Source: Dendrolimus kikuchii (Eukaryota; Arthropoda; Insecta; Lepidoptera; Lasiocampidae). Taken from it: DNA of 64,000 nucleotides. Every line of letters begins with the position of its first letter. The stretch's first letter is position 1. The stretch is from the NCBI GenBank assembly GCA_019925095.2, contig CM034388.1:3521501-3585500 (forward strand), read 5' to 3'. The translations under genes were made by a program, and so were the position numbers. The notes under the pieces were generated by a model that saw only the letters and a list, made by a program, of their open reading frames with translations, had not been told where the DNA came from and did no database searches. Shown piece by piece: positions 48,701 to 51,111 of this stretch.

Positions 48701-50366
48701 AGCAGACACGATCATTACCTTCTTTTAACAGATTAGTTAAAGATCACTACCTCAAGCTATAGTGTTATTGTTTACTTTTGTATGTATATAATATAATATT
48801 TGTATTTATTTATATATATATATTGTCATATTTTATTATGAATTATGAATATTTATTATGAATAAACTAAATTATTGTACAAGTGCTGGTTTAGCAACTA
48901 CCGACTTTTGTTGTCCTTCTATACTCCATCCAAAGGTTGTCTGGAAGAAATCGCCATGGGCGATAAGACCGCCGATTGTACTTGTATATTAATGTTCTTG
49001 ATTTTATGTTGCATCTTTGTACAATAAAGTATATTCTATTCTATTCTATTCTATTTTTTCAGATGTTTTATTTTTAGGGTTACTTAACCAATTACCAGAA
49101 ACTGTAGATTTATCACCTGTATGTGCCTGAACACACTTGGCCGATTTTTCTGTCCTAATCTAAATTATTATTTAAATTATTTGTATTTTAAATTCCCGTC
49201 ACGTTTCGTATCACTATTTATATAATCGATTTCTAGGCCACTCATTGTCACATCAATTGCAAGTAGGCCGAATGACTTCGTCACGCGGGATGAAAAATGT
49301 TTGTTTAGTCTATGATATAACCAGTATGGTAACAAGGAAGGATAATCGTGAATTAAATTAAACGATTTTAATCTTATAACGTAACTAGCGGCCCCGGCAG
49401 ATGTTGTCCTGCTCTGAAAAAATGTAGAACCCGATCCCAGCGCCACCTACCAGTTCCATTGTGAATCTAAACTATCCAGGAACCCACTCAAACACACAAA
49501 AACAAAATCACCAAAATCGCTCCAGGTGATTAGAAGGATTCTAGAAGCCGATCTCAGCGCCACCTACCGATTCCCACGGGATAAAAAGTATCCTATGTCC
49601 GTCTCCTGGTTCTAAGCTACCTCCCCACCAATTTTAAGGCAAATCAGTAATGCCGTTCTATAGTTATAAATAGTGTAACTAACACGACTTTCTTATATAT
49701 ATATATATAGATTTAAGACCATTTCAACAAGGTATCGTCTGAAAAAATAACCTAAAATTATACTCTTCTTAAAAATTACATTTCTCTAATAAAAATAGCC
49801 TTATACTTTTAACACAATATTGAAATTGAAGTTTATAAGATATAGATGACGTTAATAAAATAATTATAGAAATAGAAAATGAATGAAATATTCATATGAA
49901 ATAAATAAAAAAATAATTAATACCCCATCCATTTCGGTAGACCAACAACTCGATAATAATAAACTAAAAAATGTGCAGCTTGTCTATAAATTAATCTTCC
50001 CTTAAGAGAGCAGCAGCGCAGTTGTAGCGCCTTTGGTGTTGCAAATGTCCATAGGCGATGGTAACCATTTTCCATCAAGCGGAACGTGTGTCTGTCTGCA
50101 GAACTCTTGCAATAAAAAAATTAAAATAAAATCTATGAATACTGAATAATTATAAACTCACCGCAACATACTCTTTTACTCCTTTTCTCCTCACTGGCTT
50201 GACGTTTGATAATCTTTACATTTACATTGTCTGTGGTATTATCTTCGTCTATCATCCTTTTCTCTATGCTATCTGCAATATTGGTATCTGATTCTGCTTC
50301 TGGACCATCTTCTGTATTTAAAGATGTTTTACTGCTGTTTGATGGGATGAACTTTTCAGCAGACAT
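9524..50366 (-). CDS. CD36-family (class B scavenger receptor-like) membrane protein, 11 exons
   Basis: Joining 50366-50162, 41718-41608, 28681-28537, 25730-25589, 21634-21434, 19585-19466, 18426-18303, 15137-14994, 13296-13178, 10919-10791 and 9784-9524 gives 1701 bases, or 566 residues plus stop. Every intron is GT-AG and in phase. CD36 proteins bind lipids or lipoproteins at plasma or lysosomal membranes. Hallmarks are TM1 at about 74-93, FNVTN at 127-131, EEIGPIVY at 146-153, NGTMTY at 167-172, VPNMGVL at 195-201, SYPHFYTGG near 404 and a C-terminal TM at about 495-519. NxS/T sites are at 128, 167, 190, 363 and 374; ectodomain cysteines at 310, 341, 378 and 395. The roughly 70-residue acidic N-tail ending in a CC pair is longer than the few residues usual in the family. 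The subfamily is uncertain: scavenger receptor class B, lysosomal debris-buster-like or SNMP-like. Confidence 0.92.
9785..10790. other. Last intron of the CD36-like gene
   Basis: AT-rich intron without a recognised element. A short patch at about 10035-10085 (TTTTGTATGAGAATA then TATGACGTCA) resembles 41045-41090, so it may be an old repeat. Confidence 0.5.
10791..10919 (-). CDS. CD36-like gene, exon 10
   Basis: It is 43 codons, phase 0, acceptor TTTATTCCAG, donor TAC|gtaagt. It encodes [18 protein letters not shown] and [10 protein letters not shown], the family's P-x-x-x-x-A-R-x-Q-x-N-L and P-x-x-W blocks. Confidence 0.94.
11002..11465 (-). mobile_element. Non-LTR retrotransposon 3' end (family C), 5' truncated
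   Basis: The minus strand encodes a reverse-transcriptase C-terminus ([52 protein letters not shown]) ending near 11092. A 3' UTR with a 15-bp hairpin (11069-11104) and a poly(A) tract follow. Near-identical 15-16 bp flanks (10986-11001, 11466-11480) look like a target-site duplication. The clade is unclear to me. Confidence 0.7.
11069..11104 (-). other. Conserved 3'-UTR stem-loop of family C LINE
   Basis: Arms 11069-11083 and 11090-11104 pair along 15 bases. The only imperfect position is a G-U pair in the minus-strand RNA (a C-A mismatch in the other strand). The same hairpin recurs at 18512-18547. Confidence 0.65.
11519..11603 (+). mobile_element. RTE-like LINE 3' fragment
   Basis: It ends in TACCCCGCGAGGGAACTGGC, a stop codon and a (GTAT)n tail. 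It is flanked by ACCACACTACC at 11508-11518 and 11604-11614, a perfect 11-bp target-site duplication. Confidence 0.8.
11895..12215 (-). repeat. Family F retroposon, nearly full length
   Basis: The T-run plus ATTGCAGGAG at the left is the reversed 3' tail, and CTCCGTTCCTACCCGGATAA at the right is the reversed head. No open frame is shared by the copies in this window. No convincing pol III A and B boxes were seen. Confidence 0.75.
12545..12716 (-). repeat. Family F retroposon, diverged partial copy
   Basis: GACATTTGCAA, CTGGCCACTAATGCCGGAAC and TAGTAGCCATCCAGACTGG follow the family order. The head is missing because the next copy begins here. Confidence 0.6.
12717..13067 (+). repeat. Family F retroposon with duplicated head
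   Basis: The 5' head ATCCGTGCAGGAACGG occurs twice in tandem (about 12719 and 12745). The rest is a standard copy ending in a long A-run near 13045-13067. A second F fragment follows in the opposite orientation. Confidence 0.75.
13068..13158 (-). repeat. Family F retroposon head fragment
   Basis: It carries GACTGTGGGTTGTTTTGTTG, the GCCTCTTACGACAGGCCGCC block and a final GTTCCTGTATGGATAA. It ends about 20 bases from the splice donor of exon 9. Confidence 0.65.
13178..13296 (-). CDS. CD36-like gene, exon 9
   Basis: The acceptor is ATATTTTTCAG and the donor CCG|gtaagc. It encodes [19 protein letters not shown] and [17 protein letters not shown], among the most conserved motifs of the CD36 family. 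A family F fragment lies about 20 bases beyond its donor. Confidence 0.94.
13454..14034 (+). mobile_element. RTE-like LINE, 5'-truncated insertion
   Basis: It encodes about 190 residues of the reverse-transcriptase C-terminus, ending at 14019: [69 protein letters not shown] and AYPARELA. A very short 3' UTR runs into a GTAT tail, as expected for RTE elements. TATATATTTATGA at 13441-13453 and 14035-14047 is a perfect 13-bp target-site duplication. The catalytic part is missing, so it is dead on arrival. It sits in intron 8 of the CD36-like gene. Confidence 0.85.
14330..14650. other. GC-rich block, possible LTR
   Basis: From TGTTAGGGAC (about 14397) a GC-rich segment continues into an AT-rich end with CCCGCTATACAACA (about 14640). 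TG...CA ends would fit a solo LTR, but I found no matching target duplication. Confidence 0.25.
14651..14993. other. Intron sequence next to exon 8, no feature recognised
   Basis: Mixed-composition sequence without a recognised repeat or open frame. Confidence 0.4.
14994..15137 (-). CDS. CD36-like gene, exon 8
   Basis: It is 144 bases, acceptor ATTACTTTCAG, donor TATA|gtgagt, phase 1 at both ends. It encodes [16 protein letters not shown], then RTDCYDTV and [13 protein letters not shown]. It carries two glycosylation sites and the last two ectodomain cysteines. It was found because exons 7 and 9 left a gap in the CD36 fold, and it restores the family's G-x-S-x-C-x-Y segment exactly in phase. 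Confidence 0.9.
15178..15250 (+). repeat. tRNA-derived SINE, 3' fragment
   Basis: CCCAGAGTAGTCCGTTGTAT and CTTAACTTGCTTAATTT match the body of the SINE at 15319-15572. The promoter boxes are absent. Confidence 0.6.
15252..15652. mobile_element. Foldback MITE split by a SINE
   Basis: Bases 15252-15273 and 15631-15652 are inverted copies matching at 21 of 22 positions. Weaker pairing continues inward for about 30 more bases. The SINE at 15319-15572 lies between the arms with its own target duplication, so it entered later. Without the SINE the element would be roughly 135 bp. Confidence 0.6.
15319..15572 (-). repeat. tRNA-derived SINE, complete
   Basis: On the minus strand an A-box-like TGGTTGAGCGG (15561-15551) and an exact B box GGTTCGATTCC (15504-15494) form a pol III promoter. 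A body and a (TAT)n tail follow. GTCGTCTAGTT at 15308-15318 and GTCGTCTAATT at 15573-15583 look like an 11-bp target-site duplication with one change. Confidence 0.85.
15653..17115. other. Intron 7 sequence without recognised element
   Basis: Mostly AT-rich. A GC-richer block at 16290-16480 could be an old repeat; nothing in it was identified. Confidence 0.4.
17120..17256 (+). repeat. Family C LINE 3' fragment
   Basis: It reads [17 protein letters not shown] in shifted frame and contains GCCAGCCTTCTAGG and GCGACAGTGGTCTG, as in the other family C ends. Confidence 0.5.
17257..17504. mobile_element. Foldback MITE with about 100-bp inverted arms
   Basis: The left arm begins AACTACGTTTTAACGG and the right arm ends CCGTTAAAACGTAGTT. 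The arms continue as inverted copies through CGACGTTTCGGCCACTTTTC to GTGATCACG. A spacer of CAACTGTCA-type repeats (about 17358-17395) separates them. A partial copy lies at 59578-59690. Confidence 0.8.
18030..18170 (-). repeat. Family F retroposon, old partial copy
   Basis: AATGGAAAGTGGTTACCGTC, GCCTATGAACATTTGCAACT and GACTGGAACCTAGTC follow family order with many substitutions. Confidence 0.55.
18303..18426 (-). CDS. CD36-like gene, exon 7
   Basis: The acceptor is TATATTCCAG and the donor GACA|gtaagt. It encodes residues 309-349 with [15 protein letters not shown] and WRKTVCKL. These hold the first two conserved ectodomain cysteines, in the position of the family's CxxIxGT/S...C pattern. 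Confidence 0.92.
18455..18606 (-). repeat. Family C LINE 3' UTR fragment with hairpin
   Basis: It is collinear with the 3' UTR at 11010-11160, including the hairpin arms 18512-18527 and 18532-18547 (16 bp with one G-U pair in the sense RNA). It lies just upstream of exon 7. Confidence 0.65.
18911..19078. repeat. Nested inverted repeats with a perfect 20-bp hairpin
   Basis: Bases 18911-18937 and 19052-19078 are exact 27-base inverted copies. Inside, 19007-19026 and 19029-19048 are exact 20-base inverted copies with a two-base loop. No family was recognised. Confidence 0.75.
19345..19460 (+). repeat. Family F retroposon tail touching the exon 6 donor
   Basis: It contains CAACCTTGAGTTG, TTTGGTGTTACAAATGGCCA, GGCGATGTTAACCGCTTCCC and CAGGCAATAAAAAAA. 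The A-run ends where the exon 6 splice donor begins on the other strand. Confidence 0.7.
19466..19585 (-). CDS. CD36-like gene, exon 6
   Basis: It is 40 codons, phase 0, acceptor TATATTTCAG and donor GAT|gtaagt. It contains [19 protein letters not shown]. The intronic T-run right after the donor belongs to a retroposon tail at 19345-19460, so the insertion stops about 5 bases into the intron. Confidence 0.9.
19756..20308 (+). mobile_element. RTE-like LINE, 5'-truncated insertion
   Basis: The C-terminus of the reverse transcriptase is open from 19809 to 20285 with [27 protein letters not shown] and [13 protein letters not shown] tail follows. TATAAATACAC at 19745-19755 and 20309-20319 is a perfect 11-bp duplication. 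Confidence 0.85.
20468..21245 (-). mobile_element. Helitron-like element, split by a family F copy
   Basis: Read on the minus strand it ends with GTCGCGGGCATATCCTAG at about 20472. Earlier blocks include CTGGGCCGATTTTGAAGC and ATCCTGGGAATCCCGCGGG. Family F sits at about 20610-20930, flanked by an AACAACT repeat that may be its target duplication. Confidence 0.6.
20610..20930 (-). repeat. Family F retroposon, nearly full length
   Basis: The tail is at the left and the head GTTCCTGCACAGATAA at the right. AACAACT occurs at about 20602 and 20930, on either side. Confidence 0.75.
21311..21410 (+). mobile_element. RTE-like LINE 3' fragment
   Basis: About 70 bases of the coding end (GTGTGTAAGAACAAGCC ... 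GGGAACTGGCGTGA) plus a GTAT tail, shortly downstream of exon 5 in the minus-strand gene. Confidence 0.7.
21434..21634 (-). CDS. CD36-like gene, exon 5
   Basis: It is exactly 67 codons, phase 0 at both ends, acceptor TCCATCAG and donor AGG|gtgagt. It contains [15 protein letters not shown], the family block in the ectodomain core, then [11 protein letters not shown]. Confidence 0.93.
21798..22194 (-). mobile_element. Poly(A) retroposon of unknown family, complete
   Basis: The minus-strand A-run is at the left and CGCGGGGGGCCTTTAGC is the head at the right. TACGTTTTCCAGTGAC at 21782-21797 and 22195-22210 is a perfect 16-bp target-site duplication. The body matches 29324-29681. It interrupts a family C LINE fragment. 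Confidence 0.8.
22211..22525 (+). pseudogene. Family C LINE 3' fragment, frameshifted
   Basis: It reads [12 protein letters not shown], then with frame changes VPFGVETL, and a later block equivalent to RIRIAIQ...AASLLGTLP. The 3' UTR starts near 22490. Confidence 0.6.
22560..22840 (-). pseudogene. Family C LINE 3' fragment
   Basis: Minus-strand residues [18 protein letters not shown] and [18 protein letters not shown] end in SGLGPIFYL. An AT-rich 3' UTR follows. It lies head-to-head with the copy at 22211-22525. Confidence 0.7.
22841..23455 (-). pseudogene. CR1/jockey-like LINE C-terminus and 3' UTR
   Basis: Residues [19 protein letters not shown] and [11 protein letters not shown] (23455-23231) match the conserved WNxLP end of the reverse-transcriptase protein. 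The 3' UTR contains the family hairpin at 22900-22914. A Helitron fragment interrupts it. Confidence 0.7.
23055..23224 (+). mobile_element. Helitron-like fragment
   Basis: It has CAAAAACTACAGGATCGATT and ACATAGGCTATATTTATA, then CGGAACAGGCCGCTAG followed by T. This is the usual CTAG|T end. Confidence 0.6.
23720..24087 (-). pseudogene. LINE reverse-transcriptase C-terminus (family D)
   Basis: An open frame of 118 residues contains [40 protein letters not shown] and [18 protein letters not shown]. This end is common to jockey-like LINEs. It is cut at 24087 by the hAT remnant. A small copy is at 31325-31445. Confidence 0.7.
24092..25122 (+). pseudogene. hAT element remnant
   Basis: [15 protein letters not shown] (about 24890-24936) matches the C-terminal end of ZMYM-type hAT transposases. 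The right end reads inward as CAGTGTAGCTTGCCTTAGAC, like the terminus of the related element at 45432. The left end is lost. Confidence 0.5.
24215..24296. repeat. Two-copy tandem repeat of about 31 bp
   Basis: GAGCGGCATAAATTTAGACTAGAC is followed by GAGGCGGCATAATTTTAGACTAGAC as a direct repeat inside the hAT remnant. Confidence 0.6.
25123..25588. other. Intron 4 sequence, no feature recognised
   Basis: AT-rich. No repeat family or open frame supported. Confidence 0.4.
25589..25730 (-). CDS. CD36-like gene, exon 4
   Basis: The acceptor is TATGTTTCAG and the donor TTG|gtaagt. It encodes about residues 154-201, including [18 protein letters not shown], an FLPEFNN block and IVPNMGVL. It has two NxT sites. 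Confidence 0.93.
25850..27360. other. GC-richer intron block, probably old repeats
   Basis: The part at 26825-26925 (GTGTGTGGGATTCGTTTAGT, GTGCTATTACCACACTACGG) resembles 63420-63535. The open frame at 26941-27177 ([14 protein letters not shown]) matches no family I know. Confidence 0.35.
27755..28061 (+). repeat. Family F retroposon
   Basis: Its order runs GCCTGAAGACGCGACAAAAC to CATAGACGATGTTAGCCACT, ending CTCGTGCAACAAAAAAA. The head is diverged. Confidence 0.7.
28062..28500. other. Intron 3 sequence, possible LINE remnant
   Basis: A stretch resembling GGCATGTAATGAAGAGGGAT may be an old RT C-terminus (GHVMKRD-like), with no intact frame. Confidence 0.3.
28537..28681 (-). CDS. CD36-like gene, exon 3
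   Basis: The acceptor is TTATTTCAG and the donor CT|gtaagt. It encodes about residues 106-154 and contains [10 protein letters not shown], the glycosylation site FNVTN and EEIGPIVYL, a strongly conserved CD36 stretch. Confidence 0.93.
28935..29247 (-). repeat. Family F retroposon, nearly full length
   Basis: The T-run, ATTGCAGGAGATCAGCAG, the full body and the head CGTTCCTGCACGGATA are all present. It lies just upstream of exon 3 in the minus-strand gene. Confidence 0.75.
29275..29780 (+). repeat. Family H repeat split by a retroposon
   Basis: TAAAATAACGTCGCTTTCGG on the left and GTCTGTCTGAATATCCGC then CTCCTAAATCACGCAAGG on the right rejoin into one family H copy once the insertion at 29324-29681 is removed. 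Confidence 0.6.
29324..29681 (-). mobile_element. Poly(A) retroposon of unknown family, complete
   Basis: It has the same structure as 21798-22194, with an A-run on the minus strand at the left and GGGGGGCCTTTAGC at the head. TCGCTTTCGGCGTCT at 29309-29323 and 29682-29696 is a perfect 15-bp target-site duplication. Confidence 0.85.
29781..30354. other. Intron 2 sequence, no feature except a small family C scrap
   Basis: CAATGGGTAAGGTTTCCAGA at about 29905 resembles a family C coding end. Otherwise AT-rich. Confidence 0.35.
30355..30775 (-). mobile_element. Two adjacent Helitron-like fragments
   Basis: The first (30355-30560) has the CGATCTCAGCGCCACCTACC and ACCCACTCAAACACACA blocks shared with 49382-49715. 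The second starts at the reversed end ACTAG at 30561 and contains AATCAGACCAGTAGTTCCTG. Confidence 0.6.
31180..31322 (-). mobile_element. Helitron-like fragment
   Basis: CGTCTATAGCCTTCCTCGAT and AATCGGACCATCGGTTCCTG match the second fragment at 30562-30775. Confidence 0.55.
31325..31445 (-). pseudogene. Family D LINE 3' fragment
   Basis: It begins with GGTTCGCGTTTGACC, like 23683, and contains the coding end ACGTTTACCTAGATAATACC. No intact frame. Confidence 0.55.
31446..31980. other. AT-rich intron DNA
   Basis: No element recognised. A purine-rich patch lies at about 31868-31900. Confidence 0.4.
31995..32228 (-). mobile_element. RTE-like LINE 3' fragment
   Basis: It holds the last 70 residues of the protein ([15 protein letters not shown] ... 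AYPARELA) and a GTAT tail at the left. TTTTTCAAAATGGT at 31981-31994 and 32229-32242 is a perfect 14-bp target duplication. Confidence 0.85.
32318..32523. repeat. Foldback repeat with GAGCGAGC arms
   Basis: AAGCCGAGCGAGCAAAGCGA at about 32343 pairs with the reversed TCGCTTCGCTCGCTCGGCTC at about 32485. The arms extend toward an AGACTAAAG-like outer end. It is a probable MITE, but the termini are not exact. Confidence 0.5.
32530..33660. other. AT-rich intron DNA
   Basis: No gene, RNA or repeat family recognised. Confidence 0.4.
33703..34157 (+). mobile_element. RTE-like LINE, 5'-truncated insertion
   Basis: It encodes [20 protein letters not shown] through AYPARELA (stop at 34136) and ends in a GTAT tail. 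TGCTTTTGTTTT at 33691-33702 and 34158-34169 is a perfect 12-bp duplication. Confidence 0.85.
34170..34764. other. Intron DNA, no feature recognised
   Basis: An open frame at 34411-34608 ([20 protein letters not shown]) matches nothing I can name. Confidence 0.3.
34765..34995 (+). repeat. Interspersed repeat with GCGCCATCTATTGGC end
   Basis: GATGGAATGCTCCTCC, AGGAAGATCTTCCAGCGAGG and CACAGCGCCATCTATTGGC recur inverted at 60866-61060. A more diverged copy is at 44770-44945. Family unknown. Confidence 0.55.
34996..35890. other. Intron DNA, no feature recognised
   Basis: Mixed composition with no supported open frame or repeat. Confidence 0.4.
35897..36200 (-). repeat. Family F retroposon, nearly full length
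   Basis: It carries the complete body from TTGCAGGAGTTCAGCAGACA to GTTCCTGCACGGATAA. The usual long T-run is missing at the left. Confidence 0.75.
36403..37010. repeat. Duplicated segment, copy 1
   Basis: The left half (TTTTGGCGGGAACTGAAAGG ... CTGGCTTAAAGGCCTAG) is shared with 42948-43260. The right half (CGGGCAGAAGTACATAATTA ... ATAATAAAAACATACATACC) is shared almost base for base with 39640-39960, including the start of an RTE fragment. Confidence 0.75.
37001..37166 (-). mobile_element. RTE-like LINE 3' fragment
   Basis: The last coding bases and a shortened tail (ATACATACC). No clear target duplication. Confidence 0.7.
37430..37614 (+). mobile_element. Helitron-like element, short
   Basis: TATAAATTACGTGTCACG at the 5' side, TACTTGACCGATTTTAATCA in the middle, then GGTAGGTGGCGCTGG and a final GGGACAGCTAG before T. 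Confidence 0.6.
37771..38020 (-). pseudogene. LINE C-terminus with (GAA)n tail
   Basis: The minus strand reads [20 protein letters not shown], a CxxxE...HxLxxC zinc-knuckle-like end, then PGSLREVF and FLEELGWME plus stop. It ends in a GAA repeat tail. GTTTCTTTAG at 37761-37770 and 38021-38030 is a perfect 10-bp target duplication. I-like or R1-like is possible. Confidence 0.75.
38040..38925. other. Intron 2 DNA, no gene recognised
   Basis: The part at 38370-38470 has an inverted similarity to 23575-23640, so it is probably repeat-derived. Confidence 0.35.
39125..39420 (+). repeat. Family F retroposon, diverged
   Basis: From GGAGAAAGAATATAATTT to CATACAATAAAAAAAT with several indels. Confidence 0.65.
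39430..39990. repeat. Duplicated segment, copy 2
   Basis: This is the partner of 36403-37010. Its right edge cuts the RTE fragment after GCGGGGTAGGCA, whereas copy 1 continues into more RTE sequence. The RTE insertion therefore predates the duplication. Confidence 0.7.
40217..40460 (-). repeat. Family F retroposon, head missing
   Basis: The tail side is complete (T-run, ATTGCAGTAGTTCAG). It stops after CCTACCACCTGGC. Confidence 0.7.
40461..41600. other. Intron 2 DNA next to exon 2
   Basis: No element identified. A GC-richer patch at 41390-41500 contains TGACGTCA and the palindrome GACCGCGGTC. Confidence 0.4.
41608..41718 (-). CDS. CD36-like gene, exon 2 (first membrane segment)
   Basis: The acceptor is TTGTTACAG and the donor CCAG|gtgaga. 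It encodes residues 69-105 with the hydrophobic run [16 protein letters not shown]. This is followed by [16 protein letters not shown], the usual CD36 sequence after TM1. Confidence 0.92.
41940..42065 (+). repeat. Family H repeat
   Basis: GTATAAAACAAAGTCGCTTT, GTCTGTCTATATATCCGG and CTCCATCTAAATCATGCAAC follow family order. The solo LTR starts a few bases to the right. Confidence 0.5.
42073..42491 (-). mobile_element. Solo LTR, probably Gypsy-type
   Basis: It is 419 bp with matching ends TGTTACGA and TCGTAACA and is flanked by ATAT at 42069-42072 and 42492-42495, a 4-bp target duplication. On the minus strand an AATAAA lies about 60 bases before the end, which sets the orientation. No internal retroviral-type genes are present. 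Confidence 0.8.
42500..42940. other. Intron 1 DNA, no feature recognised
   Basis: A short repeat of ATCAATGCA/ATGCAATATAAT units lies at 42580-42630. Confidence 0.4.
42948..43260. repeat. Third copy of the 36403 segment, left half
   Basis: TTTTTGGCGGGAACTGAAAG to AAGGCCTAGCTGCCAAGCCA followed by an A-rich end. It stops where the other two copies go on. Confidence 0.7.
43261..43940. other. Intron 1 DNA, no feature recognised
   Basis: AT-rich with a short GTGTGAGTGT-rich patch at about 43690-43725. Confidence 0.4.
43950..44141 (-). repeat. Family F retroposon, tail half
   Basis: From the T-run to GCGACATACTTTAGACCAGG, then lost. Confidence 0.7.
44200..44553 (+). mobile_element. Helitron-like element
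   Basis: CTGGGCCGGTTTTGATGCGG, TTTATCCGGGAATCTCGCGG and a final GTCGCGGACATATCCTAG before T. It is related to the element at 20468-21245 but in the opposite orientation. Confidence 0.65.
44770..44945 (+). repeat. Diverged copy of the repeat at 34765
   Basis: GCGAAATGAATGG, GGGAAAATCTTCCACAGAGT and GTTGTCGTGCCTCC-like blocks in the same order. Confidence 0.35.
44995..45215 (+). repeat. Family C LINE 3' fragment
   Basis: The coding end GTAACGCCGCCAGCCTTTTG, GACAGTGGTTTGGGACCAAT and an AT-rich 3' UTR match 22560-22840 in the opposite orientation. Confidence 0.65.
45432..45891 (-). mobile_element. Non-autonomous hAT element, 460 bp
   Basis: Termini read inward are CAGTGGCTTAG and CAGGGGCGTAG. 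The flanks TATCCCAT (45424-45431) and TATCTCAT (45892-45899) fit an 8-bp target duplication with one change. The interior on the minus strand retains a transposase end ([15 protein letters not shown]). It is an internally deleted relative of 24092-25122. Confidence 0.7.
45915..46012 (+). repeat. Retroposon sharing only the 3' tail with family F
   Basis: GTATAGGCGACGGTAACCAC to GATTCGCAATAAAAAAAA matches the family F tail. Upstream of this point the sequence differs from family F. Confidence 0.55.
46050..46245 (-). mobile_element. Helitron-like fragment
   Basis: AGCTGTGCCGCGACTTCATC and AAATCAGTCCAGCCGTTTTA are the reversed 3' end and internal block of the common type. Confidence 0.55.
46246..46700. 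other. Intron 1 DNA, no feature recognised
   Basis: AT-rich, nothing supported. Confidence 0.4.
46708..46942 (-). repeat. Family F retroposon, head missing
   Basis: T-run, TTGCAGGAGTGCAGCAGACA, then body to CCTACCACCTGGC, the same 3' limit as the copy at 40217-40460. Confidence 0.7.
47138..47491 (-). pseudogene. LINE reverse-transcriptase C-terminus (family E)
   Basis: With frame changes the minus strand reads [49 protein letters not shown] and [13 protein letters not shown] plus stop. This is the C-terminal end of an endonuclease/RT LINE. The RTE fragment at 47504 was inserted into it or at its truncation point. Confidence 0.7.
47504..47826 (-). mobile_element. RTE-like LINE, 5'-truncated insertion
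   Basis: It encodes [16 protein letters not shown] to AYPARELA in one frame with a GTAT tail at the left. ATCTTTCTTTCA at 47492-47503 and 47827-47838 is a perfect 12-bp duplication. Confidence 0.85.
48190..49056 (+). pseudogene. CR1/jockey-like LINE C-terminus and 3' UTR
   Basis: A 186-residue frame (48202-48762) has [54 protein letters not shown] and [10 protein letters not shown]. It belongs to the same family as the RT at 51431-53432. The 3' UTR carries a hairpin at 48950-48964 and ends in an AATAAA-type signal and a (TATTC)n tail. Confidence 0.8.
48950..48964 (+). other. 3'-UTR hairpin of the CR1-like family
   Basis: ATCGCC and GGCGAT pair across a three-base loop, followed by AAGACCGCC. 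Equivalent hairpins with different pairs lie at 22900-22914, 51201-51216 and 54982-55006. Confidence 0.6.
49382..49715 (-). mobile_element. Helitron-like element
   Basis: Reversed 3' end ACTAGCGGCCCCGGC at the left, then AGCGCCACCTACC blocks (twice) and a 5' side near TATATATATA. Related to 57416-57991. Confidence 0.65.
50000..50118 (+). repeat. Family F retroposon, tail half
   Basis: CCCTTAAGAGAGCAGCAGCG to CTCTTGCAATAAAAAAA. It ends about 45 bases from the exon 1 donor. Confidence 0.7.
50162..50366 (-). CDS. CD36-like gene, exon 1 (start codon, cytosolic tail)
   Basis: It encodes residues 1-68 plus one base. The start codon at 50366 is the only ATG giving the long tail. The donor is GCG|gtgagt. 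The tail is rich in S, E, D and N and ends in KRSKRVCC, a basic stretch with two cysteines just before the membrane. That is a candidate palmitoylation site, by inference. Confidence 0.85.
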
Positions 50367-50395
50367 CTTAGGTTAGCTGTGGACAATAAAATGCA
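50367..50395 (-). promoter_or_regulatory. Possible 3' splice site of a 5'-UTR intron
   Basis: On the minus strand TTATTGTCCACAG stands 10 bases before the start codon, so the coding exon 1 may follow an untranslated first exon further upstream (above 50376). The promoter would then not be here. The pyrimidine tract is short, so this is tentative. Confidence 0.35.
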
Positions 50396-50929
50396 ATTTA
50401 ATTCTCTTTATAGTACATCAATGTCTTCTTTATAGTACACAAATAAAAGGGTGCGCTTTTTGCACTTATATTGTTTCCAAGTGTTTATTTTACTTTTGAC
50501 GGTTGCACGTCTATCAAATTACGTATTTCTTGGCAGCAAATGCCATATAGAACAAATGACACAATTGTAGTACTTTATTGTAGTGGCTGACGTAATAGGG
50601 ATGTTCTGTGAGTCATGTAACGCACAGACTATTAAATTATCGACATTATTAAAATAAATCGAATTCCAACTAAAAAAAATCTACTTTAAAGAAAAATAAT
50701 ACCGCAATGATTATCCGTTTTATTTTGCTCATTTAATATATATAAAACAATTTCATTGGAATGTGGGTATATTTATTACACGATATAGTATTTAAGCAAA
50801 AATATATAGATAAGTTAAATTGATTAAAACTTATTTATAAATGAAGTCGATTTTTACAACAAATCAAGTCGGTAACGCGTTAGGACATTACTAATTGATC
50901 CGTCATCGAGCTGTCCAAATTAAAATAAA
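50396..50929. other. Sequence upstream of the CD36-like start codon
   Basis: AT-rich; no TATA/Inr arrangement that I would defend. Confidence 0.35.
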
Positions 50930-51095
50930 TGCTTGGAAAGGGTATAGGCGGTTTTTCTAACCTAATTTGCATATTGTTAATACAATTATCACGTGCTAAC
51001 GGTGAAGGAATAACATCGTGATGAAATCTGCACATCGAGATAACCGATATCTCAACCCTGCCAAGCCACCTTGGACAAGAGCGACGCTTATACTG
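50930..51095 (-). repeat. Interspersed repeat with TTATCTCGATGTGCAG core
   Basis: Inverted relative of 7141-7275: ATAACATCGTGATGAAATCT, CACATCGAGATAACCGATAT and CAAGCCACCTTGGAC. Confidence 0.5.
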
Positions 51096-51111
51096 TTCCC
51101 CATACGGTGAT

